From NCBI GenBank assembly GCA_026393475.1, contig JAPLAA010000026.1, forward strand, positions 1 through 50,151: a stretch of 50,151 nt of DNA. The letters run 5' to 3'. Positions 1-9,085 of the stretch are shown one piece after another. Position numbers and translations under genes: made by a program. How positions within the stretch are numbered: position 1 is the stretch's first letter; every line of letters starts with the position of its first letter. The stretch is from Actinomycetota bacterium (GTDB lineage Bacteria > Actinomycetota > Acidimicrobiia > Acidimicrobiales > Ilumatobacteraceae). Under the pieces are notes generated by a model. It saw nothing but the letters and a program-made list of their open reading frames with translations. It was not told the DNA's origin and made no database searches.

Positions 1-93
1 CTGCTGACGATCAGCCTCAGCACACCGTTTGCTCCTCGAGGTGCTGCCGAGCAGTACTGCTTCAAGCTCATTGCCGCAGTGCTTCCGCTCTGA
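1..93 (+). CDS. possible 3' end of a gene cut by the window edge
   Basis: Frame 1 is open from the first base to a TGA at 91-93 (30 codons), ending in a hydrophobic stretch (KLIAAVLPL). No family can be recognised from so short a tail, and it may be chance. The DNA after it (94-162) holds only a 10-bp direct repeat (ccggtagaag at 124-133 and 135-144) and no gene that I can see. Confidence 0.2.
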   Translation: MLTISLSTPFAPRGAAEQYCFKLIAAVLPL

Positions 94-162
94 CTCACGC
101 GACACAGATCCGTGTCGCAGCTGCCGGTAGAAGTCCGGTAGAAGACGCCTTCCCGGGACGCG

Positions 163-191
163 AAAGGACCCCAGCTGAGCTGGGGTCCTTT
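163..191 (-). terminator. intrinsic terminator of tRNA-Leu
   Basis: A nearly perfect palindrome (AAAGGACCCCAGCT, one base, then its complement) starts at the 3' end of the tRNA on the minus strand. The stem ends in A/T runs, so it could work in both directions. Its last base is shared with the encoded CCA end. Confidence 0.75.
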
Positions 192-276
192 GGTGGGCGA
201 GGGGGGACTTGAACCCCCACGTCCTTTCGAACACTGGCACCTGAAGCCAGCGCGTCTGCCATTTCGCCACTCGCCC
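191..276 (-). tRNA. tRNA-Leu (anticodon CAG)
   Basis: The minus strand gives an 86-nt tRNA. The acceptor stem GGGCGAG/CUCGCCC is followed by discriminator A and an encoded CCA. The anticodon arm is CUGGC-UUCAGGU-GCCAG with anticodon CAG. A long variable arm typical of class II tRNA-Leu and a GGGGG-UUCAAGU-CCCCC T-arm follow. A tRNA-Leu next to fhaA is also found in mycobacteria, which supports a conserved neighbourhood. Confidence 0.96.
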
Positions 277-289
277 GAGTGGAAGCCTC

Positions 290-318
290 ACGCTAGCAAC
301 TCCGTTGCGCCTGCCCAA
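290..318 (-). promoter_or_regulatory. promoter of tRNA-Leu
   Basis: On the minus strand there is a -35-like TTGGGC (313-318), a 17-bp spacer and a -10 TAGCGT (290-295). This would start transcription a few bases before the tRNA 5' end at 276. Confidence 0.5.
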
Positions 319-429
319 CCCGGTTGCCGGGCCTTGTGCACGCCCGAAGCGAGCACGCATCGGGCCGCCCGCGAGCGGAATCGGGGCGCGGCCAACGTCG
401 TCGACACCACAACTACCCTGGTAACCGTC

Positions 430-1323
430 ATGGGCTTGCAATCGTTCGAGCGTGCCTTAGGGAATATGGTCGACTCCGTGTTTTCGCGTTCCTCCCGCAG
501 CAGCACCATCCGACCCGTCGAGCTCGGCCGCCGTCTCCTGCGTGAGATGGACGATCACCGCAGCGTCGACGTCAAGGGTCGTCGCATCGTGCCCAATTCC
601 TTCACGTTCCATCTCAGTCCGCGCGACCACGCGGGCTTCGCCGAGATCGAACACGCGCTGATCCACGAGCTGGGTGAGGCCGCCCGCGAGTACGCCCGCG
701 ACGAGAACTACCACTTCGTCGGTCCGGTGTCGGTCGAGATCGTCGTCGACAACGCGCTGAAGCCCGGCCGCTTCGGCATCGCCAGCCATCTGCGCGAAGG
801 CAGCGTCGCCGGCGTGTCCTACGAGCCGGCGCCATCGGCACCGGCCCCGGCCGCGCCCGTGTACACCGACGACCAGAGCTTCGCGATCGTCGAGGCGCCA
901 CAGGTGGTCGACCCGTTCGCTGCTGCCGCCGCACCGCCCGCACCGGTGGCGCCGCCGCCCGTCCACGCCGACCCGGCACCCGCAGCGCCGGCCGCGACTG
1001 CGATCCCGGCCAACCCGGACCGCCTCGGTTCGTCGGTCGGCCGGCTCCAGCTGCCGTCGGGCGAACGCGTCACCGTCGGCCATCGTCTCGTCTCCATCGG
1101 CCGCCTGCCCGAGTGCACGGTGTCGCTCAACGACCCCAACGTCAGCCGCCGCCACGCCGAGATCCGCCCCGGTTCCGAGCTCACGATCGTCGACCTCGGC
1201 TCCACCAACGGCACCAAGGTCAACGGTCTGCGCATCGACGGTGAGCGCGTGCTGGTCGACGGCGACATCATCAGCCTGGGCAGCTCGCATCTCCGCTTCG
1301 AGGCATCGTCCGCGTCGGCATGA
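430..1323 (+). CDS. fhaA: FhaA-type FHA domain protein
   Basis: This 297-aa protein has an N-terminal domain of the DUF3662 type found in FhaA (about residues 1-125), then a Pro/Ala-rich linker and a C-terminal forkhead-associated domain (about 213-292). The FHA part shows the phosphothreonine-binding signatures GR, SRRHAEI and STNGT. FhaA proteins bind phosphorylated Ser/Thr-kinase targets and, in mycobacteria, regulate peptidoglycan synthesis. The start was set at ATG 430 because homology begins at MGLQSFERALG; the open frame upstream runs back through the tRNA. It is first in an operon whose next four genes all overlap. A TACCCT box lies 10 nt before the ATG and there is no clear ribosome binding site. 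Confidence 0.93.
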   Translation: MGLQSFERALGNMVDSVFSRSSRSSTIRPVELGRRLLREMDDHRSVDVKGRRIVPNSFTFHLSPRDHAGFAEIEHALIHELGEAAREYARDENYHFVGPVSVEIVVDNALKPGRFGIASHLREGSVAGVSYEPAPSAPAPAAPVYTDDQSFAIVEAPQVVDPFAAAAAPPAPVAPPPVHADPAPAAPAATAIPANPDRLGSSVGRLQLPSGERVTVGHRLVSIGRLPECTVSLNDPNVSRRHAEIRPGSELTIVDLGSTNGTKVNGLRIDGERVLVDGDIISLGSSHLRFEASSASA

Positions 1324-1817
1324 CCGATTCCGTCCTCGAGATCCTCAACTACGCGCTGCTCGCGTTGCTCTACCTGTTCTTCGCGCGCGTCCTGTGGGCC
1401 GTGTGGAGCGAGGTGCGCGGCCCGCGCGTCGGTCACCTCGTGCCCGCACCGGTGCACGAGATGGATCCCACCATGCCCGCTCCCGCACCAGCGCAGGCGA
1501 AGCGCAACACGCGCGCGAAGCGCGGCCAGGTCACCCGCCTCGTCGTGGTGCAGCCCCGCGAACGCAAGGGCGCGCAGTTCGCCCTGGTTGGCGAGCTCAG
1601 CATCGGCCGTCTCGCCACCTGCACCATCTGCATCCCCGACGACGCGTTCGTCTCCGCCAACCACGCACGGCTGTACACGATCGACGGTGTCACCTACGTC
1701 GAGGCTCTCGGCTCCACCAACGGCAGCTACCTCAACGGTGCACGGCTCGGCAGCACACAGGCGATCACGGTCGGCGACCGCCTGCAGATCGGCTCCACCG
1801 TCCTGGAGGGTGCCTGA
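1320..1817 (+). CDS. fhaB: FhaB-type membrane-anchored FHA protein
   Basis: This 165-aa protein begins with one hydrophobic segment (about residues 8-28), followed by a short linker and a C-terminal FHA domain (about 78-160) with the GR, SANHARL and STNGSY signatures. FhaB (FipA) proteins are phosphothreonine readers working with PknB and FtsZ at division sites. The start codon overlaps the fhaA stop as ATGA, which indicates translational coupling. Its size and position between FhaA and the PP2C phosphatase match the usual actinobacterial order. Confidence 0.93.
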   Translation: MTDSVLEILNYALLALLYLFFARVLWAVWSEVRGPRVGHLVPAPVHEMDPTMPAPAPAQAKRNTRAKRGQVTRLVVVQPRERKGAQFALVGELSIGRLATCTICIPDDAFVSANHARLYTIDGVTYVEALGSTNGSYLNGARLGSTQAITVGDRLQIGSTVLEGA

Positions 1818-2959
1818 TGGCTGCACTCCACTGGGGCGCGGCCACCCACGAAGGCCGCGTCCGCGACGCGAACGAGGACGCGTACGTCGCCGAACCGATG
1901 GTGTTCGTGGTGGCCGACGGCATGGGCGGCCACCAGGCCGGTGAGGTCGCCAGCGCCCTCGCTGCTGGCACCCTTCGCGACCGCCTCCAGGGCGGTGCCA
2001 CCAGCGTCGACGTCGTCGTCGCAGCCGTGGTCGAGGCCAACGCGGCGATCTTCCAGACCGCGCACATCAACGCTGCCCAGCGCGGCATGGGCACCACGCT
2101 CACCGCGATCGCCGTGTTGCCGGCCGGCGACGGTCGGCCCGACCAGTTCGCGATCGTGAACGTCGGCGACAGCCGCGTGTACCTCGCCCGCTCCGGCGAG
2201 CTCACCCGCGCCACCGTCGACCACAGCTACGTACAGGAGCTGCTCGCCACCGGCCACATCAACGAGGCCGAGGCCCGCGCCCACCCTCGCCGCAACATCG
2301 TCACCCGCGCCCTCGGCATCGAGCCCACCGTCCGCGTCGACTCGTGGCTCATGCCGCTCGTGCGCGCCGACCGGTTCGTGCTGTGCAGCGACGGCCTGGT
2401 CGACGAGGTCGACGACGAGGAGATCCACCGGATCATCCTCGCCAACGCCCAGCCGCAGGCCTGCGCCGACGCCCTCGTGGCCACCGCCGTCGCCAACGGC
2501 GGCCGCGACAACGTCACCGTCATCGTGGTCGACGTCGTCGACGGGCTCGATCCCGATGCGGTCGCCGGCATCCCCGCAGATGCGACCGACGACGACACCG
2601 TGCAACTCACCCGGTCGATGACGCTCGGCGACGCCGCAGTGCCACCGACGCTCGAGAACCCCGTCGTGGAGTCGAAGATCCAGCAGCAGCTCGGTCGACA
2701 GATGACCGTGAAGACGTTCCTGCTGCTCCTGCTCGGCGCCGTCGTGGTCACGGTCGTCATCGTCGTGGGCATCGTCGCCCTCACCGGCGACGACACGCCC
2801 GATCCCGCTCCGACGACCACGGTGGTCACGACCGTCGCGCCCACCACCACGGCCCCCGCCACCACGGCCCCCGCCACCACGACCACGCGGCCGACGACGA
2901 CGACCACGATCCGACCCACCACCACGACGTCTGCGGGGACGACCACGGTCGCTCCATGA
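1817..2959 (+). CDS. pstP: PP2C-family Ser/Thr protein phosphatase (PstP)
   Basis: This 380-aa protein carries a PP2C catalytic domain (about residues 1-235) with the metal-binding motifs RDANEDA, ADGMGGH (Asp34), GDSR, CSDGL and GGRDNVT. A membrane segment (about 299-322) follows and then an outside tail made almost entirely of Thr/Pro/Ala. It should reverse phosphorylation by the PknB kinase encoded in the same operon. The start ATG at 1817 overlaps the fhaB stop (TGATG). The repetitive acc/acg codons at 2815-2940 explain the low-complexity DNA there. Confidence 0.95.
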   Translation: MAALHWGAATHEGRVRDANEDAYVAEPMVFVVADGMGGHQAGEVASALAAGTLRDRLQGGATSVDVVVAAVVEANAAIFQTAHINAAQRGMGTTLTAIAVLPAGDGRPDQFAIVNVGDSRVYLARSGELTRATVDHSYVQELLATGHINEAEARAHPRRNIVTRALGIEPTVRVDSWLMPLVRADRFVLCSDGLVDEVDDEEIHRIILANAQPQACADALVATAVANGGRDNVTVIVVDVVDGLDPDAVAGIPADATDDDTVQLTRSMTLGDAAVPPTLENPVVESKIQQQLGRQMTVKTFLLLLLGAVVVTVVIVVGIVALTGDDTPDPAPTTTVVTTVAPTTTAPATTAPATTTTRPTTTTTIRPTTTTSAGTTTVAP

Positions 2960-4350
2960 GCACTCCGTCACCACTCGCGTCCGCCCGGCGCAGCACCGAG
3001 CTCGGACTGGTGGTGATGGCCGGCGCCATCACCGCTGCGGCCTACACGGTCGCGTCGCTCGGCAAGAACGCGGAGATCCCGCCGATCATCCTGCCGTTCC
3101 TCGGCGTCACGCTCGGCCTGCTCGTGCTCGCCTCGATCGCCACGCGCATCCTCGCCCGCGGCGCCGACCCCACGCTGCTCCCGCTCGCTGCGCTGTTGCA
3201 CGGCATCGGTTACGTGATGATCACGCGGCTCGACGATCGGCTCGCCGGCCTCCAGACCACCTGGACCTTCATCGCCATCGCGGCCTATATCGCCGTGCTG
3301 TTCGTCGTGCAGCGCACGACGGACCTCGCCCACCAGACCTGGACGTTCTTCGCGATCGGTGCCGGCCTGCTGCTGCTCCCCCTCGTGCCAGGGATCGGAC
3401 GCAGCTTCGGCGGGGCCCGCATCTGGGTGAGCATCGGCCCCATCAACTTCCAGCCGGGCGAGTTCGCCAAGATCTGCCTCGCCCTGTTCTTCGCCGGCTA
3501 CCTCGCCGAACGGCGCGAGCTCATCGCGGCCAACACCTGGAAGGTCGGCCCGTTCCGCCTGCCCGAACCGCGCCACCTGCTGCCGATCGCACTCGCCTGG
3601 GCCTTCTCGGTCGTGGTGATGGTGGGCCTGAAGGACCTCGGCGCCTCGCTGCTGTTCTTCACCCTGTTCGTCGTGATGCTGTGGGTCGCCACCGAGCGCA
3701 CCAGCTTCCTCGTGATCGGCACGGTCCTGTTCGCCGGCGCGGCCTACGTGGCCTGGCGCACGTTCGGCAACGTGCAGACCCGCGTCGCGATCTGGCTCGA
3801 CCCCTGGCCGCAGTACGAAGGCCGCGGCTACCAGATCGTGCAGGCCATGTTCGCCCTCTCCAACGGCGGCATCGACGGCACCGGCCTCGGCCTCGGCAGC
3901 CCGAACAAGATCCCCGAGGTCAAGAACGACTTCATCTTCGCCGCGATCGGCGAGGAGCTCGGCCTGATGGGCGCCACCGCGGTGCTGATCGCGTTCATGC
4001 TCATCATCGGCGCCGGTCTGCGCATCGCCACGCGCGCCGAGCGCCCGTTCGAGAAGATCCTCGCCACCGGCCTCACCACGATCATCGGCCTGCAGGCGTT
4101 CATCATCATCGGCGGCGTCATCCGCGTCGTGCCGCTCACCGGCATCACGTTGCCGTTCGTCAGCTACGGCGGCTCGAGCCTGCTCGCCAACTACATCCTT
4201 CTCGCGCTGCTCATGCGCATCAGCGACTCGAGCGCCCGCCGCCTCGGCGAGGTGCCCGACGACCTCACCATCGGCGAACGTTTCGAGGCGCGCACCGCGG
4301 CCCGGCGTGAACGGCGAGACGCAAAGCGGGCGCGGAAGGCCGTCGGTTGA
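2956..4350 (+). CDS. rodA: SEDS-family peptidoglycan polymerase, FtsW/RodA type
   Basis: A 464-aa multi-pass membrane protein with SEDS signatures. These are GLKDLGASLLF, a glycine-rich GLGLGSPNKIPEVKNDFIFA loop followed by GEELG, and a final PFVSYGGSS motif. SEDS proteins polymerise lipid II into glycan strands with a class B PBP; here the PBP gene follows directly. The start (ATG 2956) overlaps the pstP stop as ATGA. The C-terminal tail is basic (RRERRDAKRARK). Pairing with pbpA in the kinase operon favours RodA over FtsW. Confidence 0.94.
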   Translation: MSTPSPLASARRSTELGLVVMAGAITAAAYTVASLGKNAEIPPIILPFLGVTLGLLVLASIATRILARGADPTLLPLAALLHGIGYVMITRLDDRLAGLQTTWTFIAIAAYIAVLFVVQRTTDLAHQTWTFFAIGAGLLLLPLVPGIGRSFGGARIWVSIGPINFQPGEFAKICLALFFAGYLAERRELIAANTWKVGPFRLPEPRHLLPIALAWAFSVVVMVGLKDLGASLLFFTLFVVMLWVATERTSFLVIGTVLFAGAAYVAWRTFGNVQTRVAIWLDPWPQYEGRGYQIVQAMFALSNGGIDGTGLGLGSPNKIPEVKNDFIFAAIGEELGLMGATAVLIAFMLIIGAGLRIATRAERPFEKILATGLTTIIGLQAFIIIGGVIRVVPLTGITLPFVSYGGSSLLANYILLALLMRISDSSARRLGEVPDDLTIGERFEARTAARRERRDAKRARKAVG

Positions 4351-5891
4351 ACACCCGCATCCGACGCCTCGCGGTCGGACTTCTCGTCTGCTACCTCGCG
4401 CTCTTCGTGCAGCTCAACATCCTGCAGGTCGGCCGCGAGGAGGAGCTGACGAGCGACCCGCGCAACGACCGCCAGACCATCCGCGATTTCAACCGACCCC
4501 GCGGGCCGATCATCTCCGCCGACGGTGTGGTGCTCGCACTCAGCGAGCCCGTCGACGATCCCGGTGCCGAACTCGAGTACCAGCGCGTGTACCCGAAGGG
4601 GTCGCTGTTCGGGAACGTCACCGGCTACTACACGTTCGCCTTCGGCAGCACCCAGGTCGAGAAGCAGCACAGCGACGTCCTCGCCGGCACCACCTCGCAG
4701 CAGCAGATCAAGGGACTCTCCGATCTGTTCAGCGGTCAGGACCTCTCCGGCTCGGTGGTGCTCAACATCCGTGCCGACGTGCAGCAGGTGGTCGCCGACG
4801 CCCTCGGCGGACGCGAGGGTTCGGTCGTCGTGCTCGAGCCCAGCACCGGCGACGTGATCGCGATGTACAGCTTCCCCACCTACGACCCCAACCAGGTCGT
4901 GGTGCCCGACGGGCAGCAGGCCACCGACGTGTTCGACTTCCTCAACGCCTACCCGGGCAAGCCGCTGCTGGCCAACACGTACCAGGAGCGGTACATGCCC
5001 GGGTCGAGCTTCAAGGTGATCACCACCGGCATCGCGCTCGAGAACGGTGTCACCACGCTCGAGCGCAGCTGGCCGAGCGAGAAGGAATGGGTGCCGCCGC
5101 AGACCACCGACCCCATCCAGAACTACGGCGGCACGTCGTGCGGCGGCACGATGGTCGAGGTCTTCTTCCGCAGTTGCAACATCCCGTTCGCCCAGATGGC
5201 CGTCGAGCTCGGCCCCGAGCGCATGGTCGCCGGCACCCGGGCGTGGGGCATCGGCGAACGGCTCCCGATCGACATGCCCGGCGCGGTCGCCAGCTCGTTC
5301 GGTGAGGTCGAGGACTTCACCGACCAGCTGCCACTGCTCGCGATCGGCGGCTTCGGTCAGGGCAACGACGTGATGGTGCCGATGCACATGGCGATGGTCG
5401 CCGCGACGGTCGCGAACGGGGGGAAGATGATGGCGCCGCAGGTCGTCGACGTCACCCGCTTCCACGACGGCTCGGTGCTGGAGCGCAGCGAGCCCCAGGT
5501 GTGGAAGACGCCGATCTCGCCCACCACCGCGGCCACGCTCAACTCGCTCATGGTCGGCGTCGTCAACCAGGGCACGGGTCGCCAGATGCAGCTCGCGGGC
5601 GGCATCCAGGCCGCCGCCAAGACCGGCACGGCGCAGCTCAACGCGACGGGCGAGCCGCAGCGGTCGCACGCCTGGATCATCGGCTTCGCGCCGGCGGAGG
5701 CACCCCGCTACGCGATCGCGGTGATGTTGAAGGGCACCAACGACGAGATCAGCGCCGGCACGGGCGGCAAGCTCGCCGGACCGATCGCCAAGCAGATCCT
5801 CGACTACCTCTTCGCCACCGAGGCGACAGCGGCGGCGGCGCCGCCGACCGATCCCGCGACCGTTCCCCCGACACCGGCCGCAGCACCGTGA
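4347..5891 (+). CDS. pbpA: class B penicillin-binding protein (PbpA)
   Basis: This 514-aa transpeptidase has an N-terminal membrane anchor (about residues 8-27), a dimerisation region and a transpeptidase domain. The catalytic motifs are present: SSFK (Ser220, Lys223), SCN (Ser276-Asn278) and KTG (Lys425). It cross-links peptidoglycan made by the preceding SEDS protein. The start is a TTG overlapping the rodA stop (TTGA), the only in-frame start close to the membrane anchor. The C-terminus ends in an Ala/Pro/Thr tail. Confidence 0.94.
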   Translation: MNTRIRRLAVGLLVCYLALFVQLNILQVGREEELTSDPRNDRQTIRDFNRPRGPIISADGVVLALSEPVDDPGAELEYQRVYPKGSLFGNVTGYYTFAFGSTQVEKQHSDVLAGTTSQQQIKGLSDLFSGQDLSGSVVLNIRADVQQVVADALGGREGSVVVLEPSTGDVIAMYSFPTYDPNQVVVPDGQQATDVFDFLNAYPGKPLLANTYQERYMPGSSFKVITTGIALENGVTTLERSWPSEKEWVPPQTTDPIQNYGGTSCGGTMVEVFFRSCNIPFAQMAVELGPERMVAGTRAWGIGERLPIDMPGAVASSFGEVEDFTDQLPLLAIGGFGQGNDVMVPMHMAMVAATVANGGKMMAPQVVDVTRFHDGSVLERSEPQVWKTPISPTTAATLNSLMVGVVNQGTGRQMQLAGGIQAAAKTGTAQLNATGEPQRSHAWIIGFAPAEAPRYAIAVMLKGTNDEISAGTGGKLAGPIAKQILDYLFATEATAAAAPPTDPATVPPTPAAAP

Positions 5892-5985
5892 CCACCCACA
5901 GCAATCCCAGCTGGATATCCTCGCGACACCGCATCGGGCGCCCTGCGTGCTCGCTCCCGACGCGACCACGCCAAGTAGGACCCAC

Positions 5986-8070
5986 GTGACCAACAACAAC
6001 GAGCGCATCGTCCTCAACGACCGCTACGAGATCCAGAACCGAATCGGCCGTGGCGGCATGGCCGACGTGTTCCTCGCGCGCGACGTGCTGCTCGACCGCC
6101 CGGTCGCGATCAAGGTGCTGTTCCCCGAGTTCGCGACCGACCCGAACTTCGTCGAGCGCTTCCGCCGCGAGGCCCAGTCGGCCGCCAACCTCAACCACCC
6201 CAACATCGTCAGCGTCTACGACTGGGGCAAGTACTCGAACACCTACTTCATGGCCATGGAGTACGTGCAGGGCCGCACGCTCGCCGACATCCTGCGCGCC
6301 AACGGACACGTCAGCTCCGTGCAGGCCGCCGAGATCGCGAGCGAGGTCTCGGCCGCGCTGAGCTTCGCCCACCGCAACGGCGTCGTGCACCGCGACATCA
6401 AGCCCGCCAACATCCTCATCGGCACCGCCGGCGCGGTGAAGGTCGCCGACTTCGGCATCGCCCGCGCCATGAACGCGCCCACCGAGAGCAACCTCACCCA
6501 GGTCGGCTCGGTCATGGGTACCGCCACCTACTTCTCGCCCGAGCAGGCCCAGGGCGCGCAGCCCGACCCGCGCAGCGACCTGTACTCACTCGGCATCGTC
6601 CTGTACGAGATGGTGGCCGGCAAGCCGCCGTTCACCGGCGAGAACCCGGTGGGCATCGCCTACAAGCAGGTGCACGACGCGCCCCAGCCGCTCAACCAGC
6701 TGGTGGCCGACGTGCCTCGACCGTTCGAGGCGATCGTCGCCAAGCTGCTCGCGAAGAGCCCCGACATGCGTTACGCCGATGCCGACGCGCTCCGCGACGA
6801 CCTCCGCCGGTTCCGTGCCGGCGAGCCGGTGCTGGCTCTCGCCGGCATCACGCCCACCGCGCCGCCGCAGGCCAACGTCGCCACCACCACGATGCCGCGC
6901 ACCACCGCCGTGCCGTCGCAGGCAGCCGGTGCCGCCACCTACGCCTCCGCCGCACAGCAGGCACGCACCACGGCGATCCCGCAGCAGCGCATGCCCGAGG
7001 CGCAGCCGCCGGTGCAGTATCAGGCCCCCAACCGCAACGGCCTCTACGCCGTCATGGGGTTCATCGCCGTCATCGCGCTCGTCATCGGCGGTGTGCTGCT
7101 CTACAACACGCTCACCAAGGACGACGGCGACGAGGTGGTCGAGCCCACCACGGTGGCCGTGCCGCAGGTGGTCGGCCTCACCTACGAAGCCGCGGTCGCC
7201 GCCCTCACCGAGGCCGGTCTCACGTTCGAACCCGTCGCGCTCGCGAACCCGGCCGATCCGGCCACCCCCGAGAACCAGGTGTGGCAGACCGACCCGGCGG
7301 CCGACACCGTCGTCGAGATCGACACGCCGGTGAAGGTGTTCTTCCAGCCCGTGCTCGAACCGGCACCGGTGCCGAACGTGGTGGGACAGAACCTCGAGGA
7401 GGCCAAGCGCATCCTCAGCGAGGCGCAGTTCGTGCCCGGCGAGGTCACCAGCGAGACCAGCGATCTGCCGAAGGACACCGTGATCCGCACCGTGCCCGCC
7501 GCGCTCGAGCTGCTCAAGCCCGGTGGGACCGTGGCGATCGTGCTGTCGGGCGGCCCCGACACCCAGCCGATCCCCGAGGTCACCGGCTTCACCCAGGACG
7601 CAGCCAAGCGGCTGCTCGAGGGCGCGCCGTTCTCCTTCGTCGTGACGATCCAGACCGAGGCCAGCGCCGACGTCACCTCCGGTTCGGTCATCCGCACCGA
7701 ACCCGCCTTCGGTGGCGAGCTGGCACCGGGGTCGCCGATCACGCTGTTCGTGTCGAGCGGAGTCGAGCAGGTGCAGGTGCCGCCGGTGGTCGGCCTCACC
7801 GAGGCCCAGGCGAAGAACCAGATCACGTCGAAGGGCCTCACCGCCAACGTCACCTTCGTCAACGTGCCGTCGGGCGACGCCAACGACGGCCGTGTCATCT
7901 CGCAGAGCCCCACGGGCGGCAACCTCGTCGCACCTGGTTCGGCCGTCGGGCTCCAGGTCGGTCGAGCCGTCGCACCGCCGACGACGTCGACCACCACGAC
8001 GACCACGACGATCCCGCCGACCACCACGTCGTCGACCACCACCACGACCACCACGATCGTCGGCCCCTGA
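5986..8070 (+). CDS. pknB: Ser/Thr protein kinase PknB with PASTA repeats
   Basis: A 694-aa receptor kinase. The kinase domain (about 12-275) has the glycine loop IGRGGMADVF, Lys43, HRDIKPAN (Asp137) and DFG (Asp155). A Thr/Ala/Gln-rich juxtamembrane region, one membrane helix (about 353-375) and four PASTA domains (starting near 390, 462, 528 and 598) follow, then a Thr-rich tail. PASTA domains bind muropeptides or lipid II outside the cell. GTG 5986 was chosen because AAGTAGGA lies at good spacing before it; an earlier start at 5947 lacks a binding site. pknA is absent, so this is the only kinase of the cluster. A 94-bp gap separates it from pbpA. Confidence 0.94.
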   Translation: MTNNNERIVLNDRYEIQNRIGRGGMADVFLARDVLLDRPVAIKVLFPEFATDPNFVERFRREAQSAANLNHPNIVSVYDWGKYSNTYFMAMEYVQGRTLADILRANGHVSSVQAAEIASEVSAALSFAHRNGVVHRDIKPANILIGTAGAVKVADFGIARAMNAPTESNLTQVGSVMGTATYFSPEQAQGAQPDPRSDLYSLGIVLYEMVAGKPPFTGENPVGIAYKQVHDAPQPLNQLVADVPRPFEAIVAKLLAKSPDMRYADADALRDDLRRFRAGEPVLALAGITPTAPPQANVATTTMPRTTAVPSQAAGAATYASAAQQARTTAIPQQRMPEAQPPVQYQAPNRNGLYAVMGFIAVIALVIGGVLLYNTLTKDDGDEVVEPTTVAVPQVVGLTYEAAVAALTEAGLTFEPVALANPADPATPENQVWQTDPAADTVVEIDTPVKVFFQPVLEPAPVPNVVGQNLEEAKRILSEAQFVPGEVTSETSDLPKDTVIRTVPAALELLKPGGTVAIVLSGGPDTQPIPEVTGFTQDAAKRLLEGAPFSFVVTIQTEASADVTSGSVIRTEPAFGGELAPGSPITLFVSSGVEQVQVPPVVGLTEAQAKNQITSKGLTANVTFVNVPSGDANDGRVISQSPTGGNLVAPGSAVGLQVGRAVAPPTTSTTTTTTTIPPTTTSSTTTTTTTIVGP

Positions 8071-8090
8071 GCCGACCATCGGTGAGGCCG

Positions 8091-8120
8091 GTGACGGCCG
8101 GTGACGGCCGGTGACGGCCC
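8091..8120. repeat. 10-bp tandem repeat, three copies
   Basis: The unit gtgacggccg is repeated three times, with one mismatch in the last base, between the convergent ends of pknB and pabA. It contains no gene. It may simply be slippage in a terminator region. Confidence 0.85.
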
Positions 8121-8134
8121 GCCGTGCGAACCCG

Positions 8135-8725
8135 TCAGGCGACGGCGGCGGCGCGGAGGAAGTTGCGCAGCAGGTCGTGACCCGCGGCGGTGAGGATGCT
8201 CTCCGGGTGGAACTGCACGCCCTCGATGGGCAACTCGCGGTGGCGCACCCCCATCACGATCCCGTCGGCCGTACGCGCCGTCACCTCGAGGCAGTCGGGC
8301 ATCGAGCCCGGAGCGATCACGAGGCTGTGGTAGCGGGTGGCCGTGAGCGGGCTGGGGAGCCCGGCGAACACGCCGGCACCCTCGTGCTCGATGTGGGAGG
8401 TCTTGCCGTGCATCAGGTGCGGCGCCCGTTCGACCGTGCCGCCGTACACATGACCGATGGCCTGATGCCCGAGGCACACCCCCAACACCGGGATGCCACG
8501 CTCACCGAACGCGGGGATCGCGGCGCAGATGATGCCGGCGTCCTCGGGACGCCCTGGGCCCGGCGACACCAGCACGGCATCGGGCGCCGTGTCGAGTGCC
8601 TCGTCGACGGTGAGCTCGTCGTTGCGGACGACCACCGGATCGGCGCCGAGCTCGCCGAGGTACTGCACGAGGTTGTAGACGAAGCTGTCGTAGCTGTCGA
8701 TCACGAGAACCCGAGGTCCTGCCAT
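8135..8725 (-). CDS. pabA: glutamine amidotransferase, aminodeoxychorismate/anthranilate synthase component II
   Basis: A 196-aa class I glutamine amidotransferase with catalytic Cys84 ([10 protein letters not shown]) and the His173/Glu175 pair (QFHPES). It supplies ammonia from glutamine to a chorismate-using partner, giving aminodeoxychorismate (folate) or anthranilate (tryptophan). PabA and TrpG cannot be told apart from sequence alone, and no component I gene is in the window. The start at 8725 gives the usual family length. An upstream TACGCT box 6 nt from the ATG suggests a leaderless mRNA. It faces crgA across only 24 bp. Confidence 0.92.
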   Translation of the reverse strand: MAGPRVLVIDSYDSFVYNLVQYLGELGADPVVVRNDELTVDEALDTAPDAVLVSPGPGRPEDAGIICAAIPAFGERGIPVLGVCLGHQAIGHVYGGTVERAPHLMHGKTSHIEHEGAGVFAGLPSPLTATRYHSLVIAPGSMPDCLEVTARTADGIVMGVRHRELPIEGVQFHPESILTAAGHDLLRNFLRAAAVA

Positions 8726-8731
8726 CCCGAC

Positions 8732-8741
8732 AGCGTAGACT
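8732..8741. promoter_or_regulatory. overlapping divergent -10 boxes of pabA and crgA
   Basis: The minus-strand TACGCT (8732-8737) lies 6 nt before the pabA ATG. The plus-strand TAGACT (8736-8741) lies 8 nt before the crgA GTG. The two hexamers share bases 8736-8737, so RNA polymerase could probably not occupy both at once. Confidence 0.55.
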
Positions 8742-8749
8742 CGTCGCCC

Positions 8750-9082
8750 GTGGCTCCTCCCAAGAGAAAGACCGGCGGCCGGACGACCCCGAAGGGCACG
8801 CGCCCTGGCGAGGGTGGTCGACTCGCCAGTCACGGTCATGCTCACGAACACGCCTACGAAGACGGTCGTACCGTCGAGGCGTCGTCGCGCTACACCCCGC
8901 CCGTCTCCCGCACGGCGATCGAGAGCCCGAGGTGGGTGCCGATCCTGATGTTCGTGCTGCTCGGCCTGGGCGCGCTGACGATCCTGCTGCGCTACATCGT
9001 GTGGCAGGACACCAACATCCCGGTGTTGATCGGCCTCGGGTTCCTCCTCGGCGGCCTGTACACGGCCACCAAGTGGCATTGA
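8750..9082 (+). CDS. crgA: cell division protein CrgA
   Basis: This 110-aa protein has a basic, His-containing N-terminal region followed by two membrane segments (about 62-82 and 89-106), with the family signature SPRWVP just before the first. CrgA is a small actinobacterial division protein that helps recruit septal peptidoglycan enzymes, fitting its place beside the pknB cluster. GTG 8750 starts the [13 protein letters not shown] N-terminus usual for the family. The N-terminal part is longer than I recall for mycobacterial CrgA. Confidence 0.9.
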   Translation: MAPPKRKTGGRTTPKGTRPGEGGRLASHGHAHEHAYEDGRTVEASSRYTPPVSRTAIESPRWVPILMFVLLGLGALTILLRYIVWQDTNIPVLIGLGFLLGGLYTATKWH

Positions 9083-9085
9083 CCC

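Noticed and set aside
2815..2940. Microsatellite of acc/acg triplets
   Set aside because: It is in frame within pstP and encodes the Thr/Pro-rich outside tail. The repeats at 7980-8060 do the same for pknB.
5892..5985. Internal promoter for pknB (tatcct at 5916)
   Set aside because: A -10-like string exists but no -35 or extended -10 supports it; the gap may simply be part of the operon mRNA.
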